Shown here piece after piece: positions 1 through 7,576 of a DNA stretch of 64,000 nt. The first letter of the stretch is position 1. Each line of letters begins with the position of its first letter. Origin of the DNA: Stagnihabitans tardus (GTDB lineage Bacteria; Pseudomonadota; Alphaproteobacteria; Rhodobacterales; Rhodobacteraceae). Location: contig NZ_JAABNR010000014.1 of the NCBI RefSeq assembly GCF_009925085.1, forward strand, positions 1-64,000. Reading direction: 5' to 3'. Both the position numbers and the translations under genes were made by a program. The notes under the pieces were generated by a model, which was given only the letters and a program-made list of their open reading frames with translations, was not told where the DNA came from and searched no databases.

Positions 1-396
1 GTCCGCCCGCTCGTTGAAGACCTGCACGACTGGCTCAAGGCCGAACGATCCCGCATGTCCAAGCACAACCCGGTCGCCAAAGCCATCAACTACATGTTCG
101 AGGAGCCTGGCCGTTGGGAGGCCTTCACCCGGTTCCTCGACGACGGCCGCATTTGTCTCACGAACAACGCGGCAGAGCGCGCCCTGCGCGGCGTCGCCCT
201 CGGACGCAAGGCCTGGCTCTTCGCAGGCTCCGCCCGCGGCGGGGAACGCGCAGCCTTCATGTATTCCCTGATCGTCACCGCCAAAATGAACGACGTTGAC
301 CCACAGACCTGGCTCGCAGATGTCCTCGCCAAGCTACCGGCAACCACACCGTCACGCCTGCCGGATCTCCTGCCCTGGAACTGGAAAACCAAATAG
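1..396 (+). CDS. IS66-family transposase TnpC, C-terminal part
   Basis: The frame is open from the first base of the window and ends at a TAG at 394-396; the start lies upstream. The visible 131 residues contain the late catalytic region typical of IS66 transposases, with NNAAERALR followed by GRKAWLFAGSARGG. After it comes the short IS66 C-terminal domain with the TAKMNDVDPQTWLADVLAKL stretch. The protein would be the DDE transposase that moves the element. Other IS66 genes (tnpA, tnpB) would be upstream. Family assignment is firm; functionality cannot be judged from this fragment. Confidence 0.85.
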   Translation, partial: VRPLVEDLHDWLKAERSRMSKHNPVAKAINYMFEEPGRWEAFTRFLDDGRICLTNNAAERALRGVALGRKAWLFAGSARGGERAAFMYSLIVTAKMNDVDPQTWLADVLAKLPATTPSRLPDLLPWNWKTK

Positions 397-420
397 CCAC
401 GGCCTAGACCGGAGGCTTAC
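1..420 (+). mobile_element. IS66-family insertion sequence, right end only
   Basis: The right-hand end of an IS66-type element enters the window at base 1. It holds the 3' end of the transposase gene followed by a terminal sequence whose outward-facing end reads GTAAGCCTCCGGTC on the minus strand. This fits the GTAAGC start usual for IS66 terminal repeats. I place the tip at 420, because the sensor-kinase reading frame is real up to 421 and its last codon and stop are supplied by the IS tip. The left end and the 8-bp target duplication expected of the family lie outside the window and cannot be checked. Confidence 0.8.
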
Positions 421-932
421 TGTGGCGCGCCTGGAATGCGCGGTGTCCAGCTAAGCAGGCTGACGTTCAGCCAAGTGTCGTCGGCCAGACGCATCGAGAT
501 CAAAGCGACATGTGGGTCCGAAGCCAGTCCGTCCTGCGCGCCGATGGTCAGCCCGCCTTCAGCGAGTTCGGGGGCCAGTTCAATCAGTCGGGCCTGCAGA
601 TCTACCCACAGGGCGTTAGGACTGTCGGCTTCGACGACCCGTTCGTCCCGGCTCCAATGCGCCTCGATAGCTCCGCTCGAAAGATCATGGGCGGCGTCTT
701 CGCGCAGCTCTTCGGGCAGTCCCGCCAGCGTGCGCTTGATGGTAACCAACCTGTCAGCCAGCCGACGCTCCGTAGCATCGGACAGGTCGGCACTGAGAGA
801 AGCACGATAGGTCTGCAACCCGACAATCTGGACGGTTGCAATTCCCAGGATCAGAACGATCGTCGTGCGGGCGACCAACGTATCGAGTCGTAGTCGCCGG
901 GCAGCGCCCCATAGCGCCCTGACCCGCATCAC
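421..932 (-). pseudogene. Sensor histidine kinase, truncated by IS66
   Basis: Only the sensor half of a two-component kinase remains: a short cytoplasmic start, one transmembrane helix at about residues 22-42 and a periplasmic domain to about residue 168. No second membrane helix, HAMP, HisKA or ATPase domain is present, because the IS66 tip joins at 420/421 and supplies a stop codon. The gene overlaps the upstream response regulator by four bases (ATGA), so the pair was an operon. The domain layout resembles the start of the intact kinase at 30101-31504. The product should be unable to phosphorylate its partner. Confidence 0.85.
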
Positions 933-1666
933 TTTCGGCGCACCGATGCTGTAAAGAGATAGCCTGCGCCACGGATCGTCTTGATCACTTCGGCGGTCCC
1001 CTCAATCTTCCGACGAAGCCGACTGACCTGAACATCAATCGACCTGTCAAACACGTCTGCGGTTCGGTTCTTTGTGCTATCCAACAGATAGTCCCGCGAA
1101 AGGACCCGCTGAGGCGCCTCAAGAAAGGTGAGTAAAAGGTCGTACTCGCCGCTCGACAGGTCCACTACAACGCCTGTCGGATCCATAAGTTCGCGCTTCA
1201 GAGTGTCAAGTTGCCAGCCTTCGAACTCGATTAACCGGCCTGACCCCTGATTTCCGGCGTTACCTGCAAAACGACTGCGTCGAAGAACTGCCTTGATCCG
1301 CGCCAGAAGTTCGCGCGGATTGAAAGGCTTCGGAAGATAATCATCGGCGCCGACCTCCAGCCCTACGATCCGGTCGATTTCATCACCTTTCGCAGTCAAC
1401 ATGACGACTGACACTTGGCTTTCGGCACGCAAAGCGCGGCACAGCTCCAAGCCATTGGTACCAGGCAGCATGATGTCGAGCACAACAAGATCGGGCGAAG
1501 ACGCCTGCATCTGCGCCTTCATTTCAGCCCCGTTTCGAGCAGTTGCGACGGAAAATCCGTTTGAGCGCAGAAATTTTGCGACCAACAGAAGGATCTCCCC
1601 GTCGTCATCGACGACGAGAATGCGGCCTTCCGGCGCTTCGGCGGTGCTGGACAGTTTCAACATCAC
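929..1666 (-). CDS. OmpR-family response regulator (copper island, orphaned)
   Basis: This 245-residue protein has an N-terminal receiver domain and a C-terminal winged-helix DNA-binding domain. The receiver shows the acidic pair near ILVVDDDGE, the phospho-acceptor aspartate in LDIMLPG and the lysine in LPKPFNPRE. The DNA-binding half includes the RSIDVQVSRLRRKIE recognition region. Its cognate kinase (421-932) is cut by IS66, so it may be unphosphorylated or may respond to the similar kinase at 30101. The protein at 29382 is a clear paralogue. Location beside copper genes suggests a CopR/CusR-like role, which is an inference. Confidence 0.85.
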   Translation of the reverse strand: MMLKLSSTAEAPEGRILVVDDDGEILLLVAKFLRSNGFSVATARNGAEMKAQMQASSPDLVVLDIMLPGTNGLELCRALRAESQVSVVMLTAKGDEIDRIVGLEVGADDYLPKPFNPRELLARIKAVLRRSRFAGNAGNQGSGRLIEFEGWQLDTLKRELMDPTGVVVDLSSGEYDLLLTFLEAPQRVLSRDYLLDSTKNRTADVFDRSIDVQVSRLRRKIEGTAEVIKTIRGAGYLFTASVRRK

Positions 1667-1757
1667 TTTTCAATCTGGTTCAGCGTGCTCAACACGTGGT
1701 CGCGCGACGCTACGACACTGTTGCGCATTTGTATCGAATTGTTGCAGTAGCCGGCTG

Positions 1758-2282
1758 CTACTGAAGGACCGAAGATATCTGACGGACAGCCTCGCCGCTT
1801 CCCCAGTCGAAAGGGCCCTGAAGCCGCCCGATTTCACGCGTCTCGCGGTCGATCAGAAGCGTCGTCGGCAGTCCGATGAAGGCGAGTGCCAGTTGAACCC
1901 GCAACGGTTCCGCCCAGTAAAGCGGCAGGTTCACAAGTCCGACTTCATCATAGAAACGTCGGCCCCTTTCGATCCCGCCTTCGTCGATGCAAAGGGGTAG
2001 TACGGCAAAATCCGGGCCTCCAAGCAGCTCTTCCAAACGGTCGAGTGCTGGCATCTCTTGCCGGCAGGGCGGGCACCAGGTCGCCCAGATGTTCAAAAGG
2101 ATCACACGCCCGGCAAAGTCCCCAAGAACCTTGGTGGTTCCTGCTTCTTCCTGGATAGGCGGGGAAAGCAGAGGCTGCGGGTCCTTTCGCAGCCGGAAAG
2201 GCGGTCGCGCCTGGGCGGGCTCCGCAATGAAGCTCGCTGCAAGACCGGCAAGGAGAGGTCGACGACCCATCTGAATTGACAT
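1758..2282 (-). CDS. TlpA-like thioredoxin-fold protein
   Basis: A secreted thioredoxin-family protein of about 174 residues. It has an N-terminal export signal with twin arginines (GRRPLLAGLAASFIA) and the redox motif WATWCPPC in a RVILLNIWATWCPP context. A cis-proline loop (FIGLPTTLLID) completes the fold. TlpA-type proteins reduce disulfides in the periplasm and can deliver reductant to copper chaperones or cytochromes. It lies just downstream of the multicopper oxidase. I chose the ATG at 2282 because an AAGGGA sits about 7 bases upstream; the ATG at 2288 is too close to that site but remains possible. Confidence 0.8.
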   Translation of the reverse strand: MSIQMGRRPLLAGLAASFIAEPAQARPPFRLRKDPQPLLSPPIQEEAGTTKVLGDFAGRVILLNIWATWCPPCRQEMPALDRLEELLGGPDFAVLPLCIDEGGIERGRRFYDEVGLVNLPLYWAEPLRVQLALAFIGLPTTLLIDRETREIGRLQGPFDWGSGEAVRQISSVLQ

Positions 2283-2306
2283 TGGCATTTCCCTTCGCGG
2301 AAGGTC

Positions 2307-2331
2307 GGACCCGCAGGCAATCTGCGGGTCC
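2307..2331 (-). other. Hairpin between multicopper oxidase and TlpA genes
   Basis: A perfect 10-bp inverted repeat (GGACCCGCAG / CTGCGGGTCC) with a 5-base loop lies nine bases past the stop of the multicopper oxidase gene. No T-run follows in the transcribed direction, so a strong intrinsic terminator is unlikely. It may reduce read-through or protect the 3' end of the upstream message. Confidence 0.5.
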
Positions 2332-2340
2332 GGATCGTCG

Positions 2341-3816
2341 TCAGGCCGAAACCGCGAACTCAGTCATCATGCCTGTCGAGAGATGCGGCATGTGATGGCA
2401 ATGCAGCATCCACCGCGCTGCTTCACCCGCATCCACCGCGACCGTCACCATCCCCATCGGCGGCACATGAACGGTGTCACGAACAGCACCCGCGATCCGG
2501 CTCTGGCCCACGCCGACCACCTGGAAAGCGTGGCCATGCAGGTGCATGGGATGTGCCATCATTGACATGTTGTGGAACATGATCTCGACACGCTCGCCGG
2601 TTTTCGCGGTCACCGGGGAATGTTTGCCCCAGGTCTGCCCGTTGATGGTCCATACGTAGGGCATCATCGAGCCGCCCAGCATCAACATCGGCTGGGACGA
2701 TGCCGCGCGCTCCGGCAGTGGGGTGACGGCGCGCAGGGCCGCTTCCTGCGTCAGATCGGAGCTGAAGGCAGGATGGTCGGCATCGGACATGTCGGCGATC
2801 TTCGTCACCGTGGCCCCTGGCGTCGCAAGGACGAGACCCGTCCGTTCTCTTGCACCCTCGCGCAAGGCGAGGACCGGGAAGGCCCCGCCTTCGGCAGGAA
2901 CATCAAGCTCGATGTCCAGCCGCTGGCCCATCGCGATTCCGAAACGGCTGCCAGGAAGAGGCTGCACCGGCTCGCCGTCCACGGCGACCAGCCGCCCGGT
3001 TAGCGCGCCGGTGTCGATCCAGAACACCGTTGCGGCGGCTGCGTTGATCACCCGAACAAGGACCTTGCCGCCCTTGTCCACCTGGACGACTTCAGGGTCA
3101 TCCAGCGTCCGGTCATTGGCAAGGTAGGCATCAAAGTTGTAGTCGTTCAGGTCCATCGCCATGCCGTCCATGCCCGGCATCGCCGTCATGTCCCCCTGAC
3201 CCATCGCGCCCATGTCCATGCCAGAGTGGTCCATTCCTCCTTGGCCCATCTGGCCATGGTCCATGCCGGCCATTGACGCGCCACCGGTAATCTCTGCCAG
3301 CACCTCCGCAGGCGGCTTGAACGAAAAGTCGTGCAGGAACAGCGTCACGTCCTGCCGATCGGCCGCAACGTCCTCGGGTCGCAGCACGATCAAGGGCGCG
3401 GCCAGCAGCAGCATCTCATGCGCGGGGACATGCGCATGCATCCAATGGGTGCCCGGGCGCGCGGCAAAGTCATAGGCGCGGCTTTCGCCGGGTTGCAGCG
3501 TGGCCATAGGCATGTCCGGCACGCCGTCTTGAGCGTTTGGCGGGATCTGTCCGTGCCAGTGGATTATGGTCGGCTCGGTCAGGGTATTCGTCAGATCGAC
3601 GGCAAATGCCTGACCCGGGTCGAGAACCAATCCAGACCGGCCGTTGCCGTCCACCAGCCCCCAGACGGTGGCGGCCCTGCCCCGGACATCGAGCGTCCGG
3701 GTCGTCGCCGTCAGCGACATGCGGGCTGATTGTGCTCTAGCACTAGCAGGCAGAATAAGTGAGGCGGCAGCAGCCGCAGAAGCGGCCAGAAAGCCGCGGC
3801 GAGAGAGAGCGATCAT
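2341..3816 (-). CDS. copA: Multicopper oxidase, copper-resistance type (CopA/PcoA-like)
   Basis: A 491-residue periplasmic multicopper oxidase with a Tat signal (SRRGFLAASAAAAASLILP). Copper ligands are visible in four blocks: HWHG (86-89), HWMHAH (124-129), HPMHLHGHAF, and the type 1/trinuclear block HCHHMPHLSTGM near the C-terminus. Between domains, residues about 182-222 form a Met/His-rich insertion with repeated GMDH and MDHSGM motifs, as in CopA/PcoA-type oxidases that bind Cu(I). It probably oxidises periplasmic Cu(I). The ATG at 3816 is preferred over one at 3837 because AGGAG lies 8 bases before it and the Tat motif then starts properly. The symbol is also used for the ATPase at 19450. 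Confidence 0.9.
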   Translation of the reverse strand: MIALSRRGFLAASAAAAASLILPASARAQSARMSLTATTRTLDVRGRAATVWGLVDGNGRSGLVLDPGQAFAVDLTNTLTEPTIIHWHGQIPPNAQDGVPDMPMATLQPGESRAYDFAARPGTHWMHAHVPAHEMLLLAAPLIVLRPEDVAADRQDVTLFLHDFSFKPPAEVLAEITGGASMAGMDHGQMGQGGMDHSGMDMGAMGQGDMTAMPGMDGMAMDLNDYNFDAYLANDRTLDDPEVVQVDKGGKVLVRVINAAAATVFWIDTGALTGRLVAVDGEPVQPLPGSRFGIAMGQRLDIELDVPAEGGAFPVLALREGARERTGLVLATPGATVTKIADMSDADHPAFSSDLTQEAALRAVTPLPERAASSQPMLMLGGSMMPYVWTINGQTWGKHSPVTAKTGERVEIMFHNMSMMAHPMHLHGHAFQVVGVGQSRIAGAVRDTVHVPPMGMVTVAVDAGEAARWMLHCHHMPHLSTGMMTEFAVSA

Positions 3817-3877
3817 GCGAATTCTCCTGTATCGCAACGTGAAAAGACTGAAGGCCCCGGCCAGCGGAGCTATGGGG

Positions 3878-4234
3878 TCAGATCAGGGTGCGTTTCGGAG
3901 GTGGGCCAGGTGGCGGGAGGGCAAGCGATGCGGCCAGCAGGTCATTGTTCAGGCTGATTTCAACCGAACGCGCGATGGCGACGACGCCCGGGCTTGGTGC
4001 GGGAAGAGCCGCGGCTGCAAAAAGACAATGTTGCTGGCAAAGCAGGCGTTGTGCATCGTCAATCGGGCTGCCGTCGGATGACATATGCGCGACATGGCCA
4101 GCCATCGCCATCATCTGCTCATGGTCTGCATGAGACTGTTGCCGGCCATCGGCGGAGGCAAGCATCGGCAGGAACGCCGCCAGAAGATAGGCGGCGAGAA
4201 TCAATGCACGCATAGGAAACGTCGAACTGGTCAT
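3878..4234 (-). CDS. Small secreted His/Cys protein with Pro-rich tail (copy 1)
   Basis: About 118 residues with an N-terminal hydrophobic export segment (MRALILAAYLLAAFLPMLA), a His/Met-rich stretch (SHADHEQMMAMAGHVAHM), a paired cysteine motif CQQHC, and a tail ending PPPGPPPKRTLI. It lies upstream of, and in line with, the multicopper oxidase. Three other small proteins in the island (12952, 14073, 23753) share this architecture. I do not recognise a characterised family; the composition suggests periplasmic or leader-type copper binding, similar in idea to CopL or DUF2946 proteins. The start is uncertain: 4270, 4234 and 4213 are all possible. Confidence 0.65.
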   Translation of the reverse strand: MTSSTFPMRALILAAYLLAAFLPMLASADGRQQSHADHEQMMAMAGHVAHMSSDGSPIDDAQRLLCQQHCLFAAAALPAPSPGVVAIARSVEISLNNDLLAASLALPPPGPPPKRTLI

Positions 4235-4416
4235 GCTCTCGCTTGTATCAGCCTGGTCTGGTCCCGTCATCTGACAGTTTGGTGTCTGGACCGCATGGCG
4301 ATAGCATCGACTGCAGCAGAATTGCCGCGTTTTCCCTCGTCTTGACTTGATAGCGCAGAGTTTACTGGCAACTGAACGAAGGTCGCGAAAACGTCATTCA
4401 TCTGACGGGACACGCC

Positions 4417-5028
4417 ATGAAACGATTGTTCTTCGCCCTTTTCGCACCTCTGTTTCTGTCCGCCTGCGGCGCCGAACCGATTTGGGCGCCTGATGAGGCC
4501 GTGGCCGAGGCGCGCTATGAACATGTCGGCCCGACCTCGGTCACGCTCTATACCGTCCTGTCGACCCGCAGCGGCACCGGTGCGCATGCCGGGCTTTTGA
4601 TCAATGGCTCAGAGCGTGTCCTCTTCGATCCGGCGGGAACCTGGCGACATCCGAAGCTTCCGGAGCGCAACGATGTCCATTTCGGGATCACGCCGAAGAT
4701 GGTCGACTTCTACATCGACTACCATGCCCGCGAAACTTACGACGTTGTTGAGCAGACGATCATGGTTTCGCCAGAAGTTGCGGACCTGATCATGGCGCGT
4801 GCCAAAGCGTACGGCGCGGTGCCCAAGGCGAACTGCACAATTGCAATATCGCGCGTACTTGACGGCGTTCCCGGCTTCGAAAGCCTGCCAATGACCTGGT
4901 TTCCGAAACGGATGATGGAAGGTTTCGCAGATTTGCAGGGCGTTCAGACCCGCAGGGTTACGGACGATGACGCAGATGAGAATCATGGCGTCCTTCTGGT
5001 GCAGGCCGGGGACGCGCGTCTTCGGTAG
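4417..5028 (+). CDS. Lipoprotein, possible papain-like (NlpC/P60-like) fold
   Basis: A 203-residue protein with a lipobox (LFLSACGAE), so likely anchored in a membrane facing the periplasm. A histidine in GAHAGLLING and a later cysteine in KANCTIAISRVL are in the His-then-Cys order of permuted papain-like enzymes, but no catalytic role is shown. It also contains SERVLFDPAGTW and a conserved ERNDVHFGITP stretch known to me from Rhodobacteraceae hypothetical lipoproteins. It is divergent from the copper-oxidase genes and precedes the DUF411 gene. The fold call is inference. Confidence 0.6.
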   Translation: MKRLFFALFAPLFLSACGAEPIWAPDEAVAEARYEHVGPTSVTLYTVLSTRSGTGAHAGLLINGSERVLFDPAGTWRHPKLPERNDVHFGITPKMVDFYIDYHARETYDVVEQTIMVSPEVADLIMARAKAYGAVPKANCTIAISRVLDGVPGFESLPMTWFPKRMMEGFADLQGVQTRRVTDDDADENHGVLLVQAGDARLR

Positions 5029-5122
5029 TTTCTTGGTGATCAGGCCTATTGGGAGCCATACTACGCTCGCCACGCCCGGCCTTTGGCAGTATTTTGCGGT
5101 GACACATAGACTGGGGCTTTTG

Positions 5123-5590
5123 ATGAACCTTGCGCGCCGTACTCTTCTTCTTACCGGATCGACCATCCTTGCCATGAGCGCTGTGCCTTTGCTGGCCGAA
5201 GGGGACGAGCGGATCCATGTGGTAAAGGACCCTGGCTGCCCCTGTTGCAACGCTTGGATCGGCCACCTGCGCGAAAACGGCTTTAACGTCAGCTTTGAAG
5301 AGCGCAGTGTCGAAGACCTCGCGACCTACAAGCGGGAGCGCGGCATCCCGGAGAACCTGTCGTCCTGCCACACGGCGACCATCGGCGACTACACCATCGA
5401 AGGGCACGTTCCAGCAGCGGATATCCGCAGGCTGATGGCCGAACGCCCCTTGGCGGTAGGACTTTCCGTTCCGGGCATGCCATTCGGCTCACCGGGAATG
5501 GGTCCAGAGACAGAGCGTCAGGCATATGACGTGGTCCTGGTCAGTCAGGACGGAAGCAGTACGGTCTTCACCAGCTATCCGGCGGCGTGA
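5123..5590 (+). CDS. DUF411 metal-binding protein
   Basis: A 155-residue exported protein with an N-terminal signal (NLARRTLLLTGSTILAMS) followed by the DUF411 signature: VVKDPGCPCCNAW, then CHTA, GHVPA and GLSVPGMPFGSPGM. DUF411 proteins are common in copper and silver resistance loci and are predicted to bind metal through the CPCC cysteines. I chose the ATG at 5123 because the preceding codons in the frame lie within the end of the lipoprotein gene and give no signal peptide. It is the last gene of the plus-strand pair. Confidence 0.85.
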   Translation: MNLARRTLLLTGSTILAMSAVPLLAEGDERIHVVKDPGCPCCNAWIGHLRENGFNVSFEERSVEDLATYKRERGIPENLSSCHTATIGDYTIEGHVPAADIRRLMAERPLAVGLSVPGMPFGSPGMGPETERQAYDVVLVSQDGSSTVFTSYPAA

Positions 5591-5629
5591 GATCCCCACC
5601 CGGTGCGCGCCGCGCGAGACACCACAGGA

Positions 5630-6268
5630 TCATCTTGGCAAGCCGACCTCGGATGCTTGCCAGGCTTCCAGAAGCTCATCCCGCGGCCCCGCCCCGTCAA
5701 GCGGTCTGATCGCGACATCCAACCTGCGCGCCGCATGGTAGGCTGACGCGGCCAAAGGATCGGGCTCTTTGCCGTAGGCGAGCCGGTAGCGTGTGATGAA
5801 ACCTTCCATGCGGTCATCACCATTCCAGCCCTCCGCAAGGAGTGCTTGCACCAGAACGATGCTCGCACGGCTGTACTTGCTCGCCGCGTCGTCGTCGGCA
5901 GGCTTCGGTCCAAGGACGATGACGACATCAGCCGCCTCGTCTGGTGAGCCAGTCAACTCCTGGACCAGTCTGGTGGCTTCGGCCGGAAGCGGAAGAACAT
6001 GCACGTCAACGCCGCCCAGATGCCCGTCGGAGGTTTCGTTTGGGTGCCCGTCCCGCTCGTCGGCAGCCAGCAGGAATCCTCGGACAGCCTCGGCAAGGTC
6101 TTGCTCAACATTCTCACCGACGACGAGAATTGCTGCGGTGAACGAATGCGCCGCGGCAATTCCAGACAGCGCAATCCATATTGCCGCCGCGATGGCCAGG
6201 ATCGCATTACGCGCAGGGAAGACGGTGCAACGGAAGAATTCATAAGCGAGTCGTCTCGAACCACTCAT
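5630..6268 (-). CDS. Short type-1 periplasmic binding-fold protein
   Basis: A 212-residue protein with an N-terminal membrane or signal segment (ILAIAAAIWIALSGIAAA). Its body recalls type-1 periplasmic binding proteins of branched-chain amino acid type: an AVRGFLLAADERDG stretch near the start and FITRYRLAYGKEPDPLAASAYHAARRL near the end in two blocks. It is far shorter than the usual ~380 residues, so a single-lobe or degenerate form is likely. It overlaps the dsbA-like gene by four bases (ATGA), implying translational coupling. The ligand is unknown. Confidence 0.55.
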   Translation of the reverse strand: MSGSRRLAYEFFRCTVFPARNAILAIAAAIWIALSGIAAAHSFTAAILVVGENVEQDLAEAVRGFLLAADERDGHPNETSDGHLGGVDVHVLPLPAEATRLVQELTGSPDEAADVVIVLGPKPADDDAASKYSRASIVLVQALLAEGWNGDDRMEGFITRYRLAYGKEPDPLAASAYHAARRLDVAIRPLDGAGPRDELLEAWQASEVGLPR

Positions 6269-6993
6269 TCTGATGCCCGAACAGAAGCCACGATTTCGGA
6301 CAACTGCGCCTTTTCAACAAAACCGGGGACCAACTGATCGCCTACGACAAAGGACGGCGTCCCGCTGAAACCGAGCGCCTCGGCGAGACGCATCGAGGTT
6401 GCAATGTGCTCTTCGATCTCAGGCGCCTGCATGTCTACCTTGAGTCTGTCCAAGTCCAGGCCGATCTCGCCGGCAATACGCAGCACCGTGTCGGCCTCTA
6501 CCTTGCCACGCATGCCCATCAGAGCATTGTGGAACTCGGTATATTTGCCCTGATTCCGGGATGCAAGCGCGGCGCGTGCGGCGAAAGCAGATCCCTCGCT
6601 GAGGATTGGCCATTCGCGCATCACCAACCGGATGTTGCCGTCTTCGGCCAGAAGCGCGTCGACTTCCGGCATCGCGCGCTTGCAGTAGGGGCAGTTGTAG
6701 TCAAAAAACTCGACCACCGTGATATCGCCCTCCAGATTGCCTAGAACCGGTGCGTTGGGGTCACGTTCCAATGTGTCGCGCTCGTTGGCCAATACTGCGG
6801 TTGCGGCGGCTGCCTGTGTTTCCGCCTGCCGTTCTTCGAGGGCCTGGAGCGCCTCGAGGATCAGTTCGGGGTTTTCGCGCAGGGCCTCGGCCACGAGAGC
6901 CTTGATGCGTTCATCCGAGACCTCCTGCGCGAAGGACGGCAAAGCAACTTGGAAACTGAAGACAATGGCTAGCAGCAGGGATTTCATTCGCAT
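6265..6993 (-). CDS. DsbA-family thiol:disulfide oxidoreductase
   Basis: A 242-residue exported protein. A signal peptide (residues about 1-22) is followed by an N-terminal helical segment rich in E and Q (residues 25-75), as in Com1/ScsC-like DsbA proteins. The thioredoxin core carries FFDYNCPYCKRAMPEVD with the CPYC active site, and a cis-Pro loop in GFSGTPSFVVG. ScsC-type proteins are linked with copper tolerance. It would act in the periplasm on cysteine pairs, possibly those of copper or haem proteins nearby. Gap to the next upstream gene is 106 bases. Confidence 0.85.
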   Translation of the reverse strand: MRMKSLLLAIVFSFQVALPSFAQEVSDERIKALVAEALRENPELILEALQALEERQAETQAAAATAVLANERDTLERDPNAPVLGNLEGDITVVEFFDYNCPYCKRAMPEVDALLAEDGNIRLVMREWPILSEGSAFAARAALASRNQGKYTEFHNALMGMRGKVEADTVLRIAGEIGLDLDRLKVDMQAPEIEEHIATSMRLAEALGFSGTPSFVVGDQLVPGFVEKAQLSEIVASVRASE

Positions 6994-7099
6994 CGGGCGG
7001 ACCTTTCATTTCGTGCATTCTTTGAGGGTTGATGCTTCCTCAAGTAACTCGAGAGGCAAGTCCAAACTTGGACCGACAGACTATCGTTCGGGTCAGGCA

Positions 7100-7576
7100 T
7101 CATGGGGCGAGTGCCTCGACGGCGCTCCGCTCTGCTTGCGTGGCGCGGATGCCGTCGGGCCAAGTCGATTTGATGTAATCGAGAACAGCTTCGATATCCT
7201 CGTCCGTCAGACGGTCGCCGAAAGCCGGCATGCCGGAGGTGAAGGCAACGCCCATTTCGTCAAGGACGGCCTGCCCGCCGCGTTTGATGTAGTCGTGCAG
7301 CATGATGTCGCCGTGATGCCAGGTGTGGCCCCCCGCGTCATGCGGCGGGGCGGGATAGGTCCCGTCCTCATTGGCCGTTCGCCAGTCGGGATGTCCTTCC
7401 AGATCGGCGCCGTGGCACGACCCGCATTCCGCCTCATAGATGGCGCGACCTTGTTCGAGATCGGGGCTATTGTGGAAGAACGCGTCTGCTTGTGGCGCGG
7501 ACAGCAGAAAGAATGCCGCGGGCGCAACAATCGCAGCGCCTCTGAACTTGCCAGCTCTTGGCTTGGTGGCCTTCAT
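7100..7576 (-). CDS. Mono-haem c-type cytochrome
   Basis: A 158-residue exported protein with a signal peptide ending near PQADA, one CxxCH haem motif (AECGSCHGADLEG) and a likely axial methionine in TSGMPAFGDRLTDED. This is class I cytochrome c layout. The start at 7576 overlaps the stop of the upstream penicillin-binding protein gene by four bases (ATGA), so it is the last gene of a long operon starting near 13891. It may donate or accept electrons in the periplasm for the operon's redox proteins; the partner is not known. Confidence 0.85.
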   Translation of the reverse strand: MKATKPRAGKFRGAAIVAPAAFFLLSAPQADAFFHNSPDLEQGRAIYEAECGSCHGADLEGHPDWRTANEDGTYPAPPHDAGGHTWHHGDIMLHDYIKRGGQAVLDEMGVAFTSGMPAFGDRLTDEDIEAVLDYIKSTWPDGIRATQAERSAVEALAP

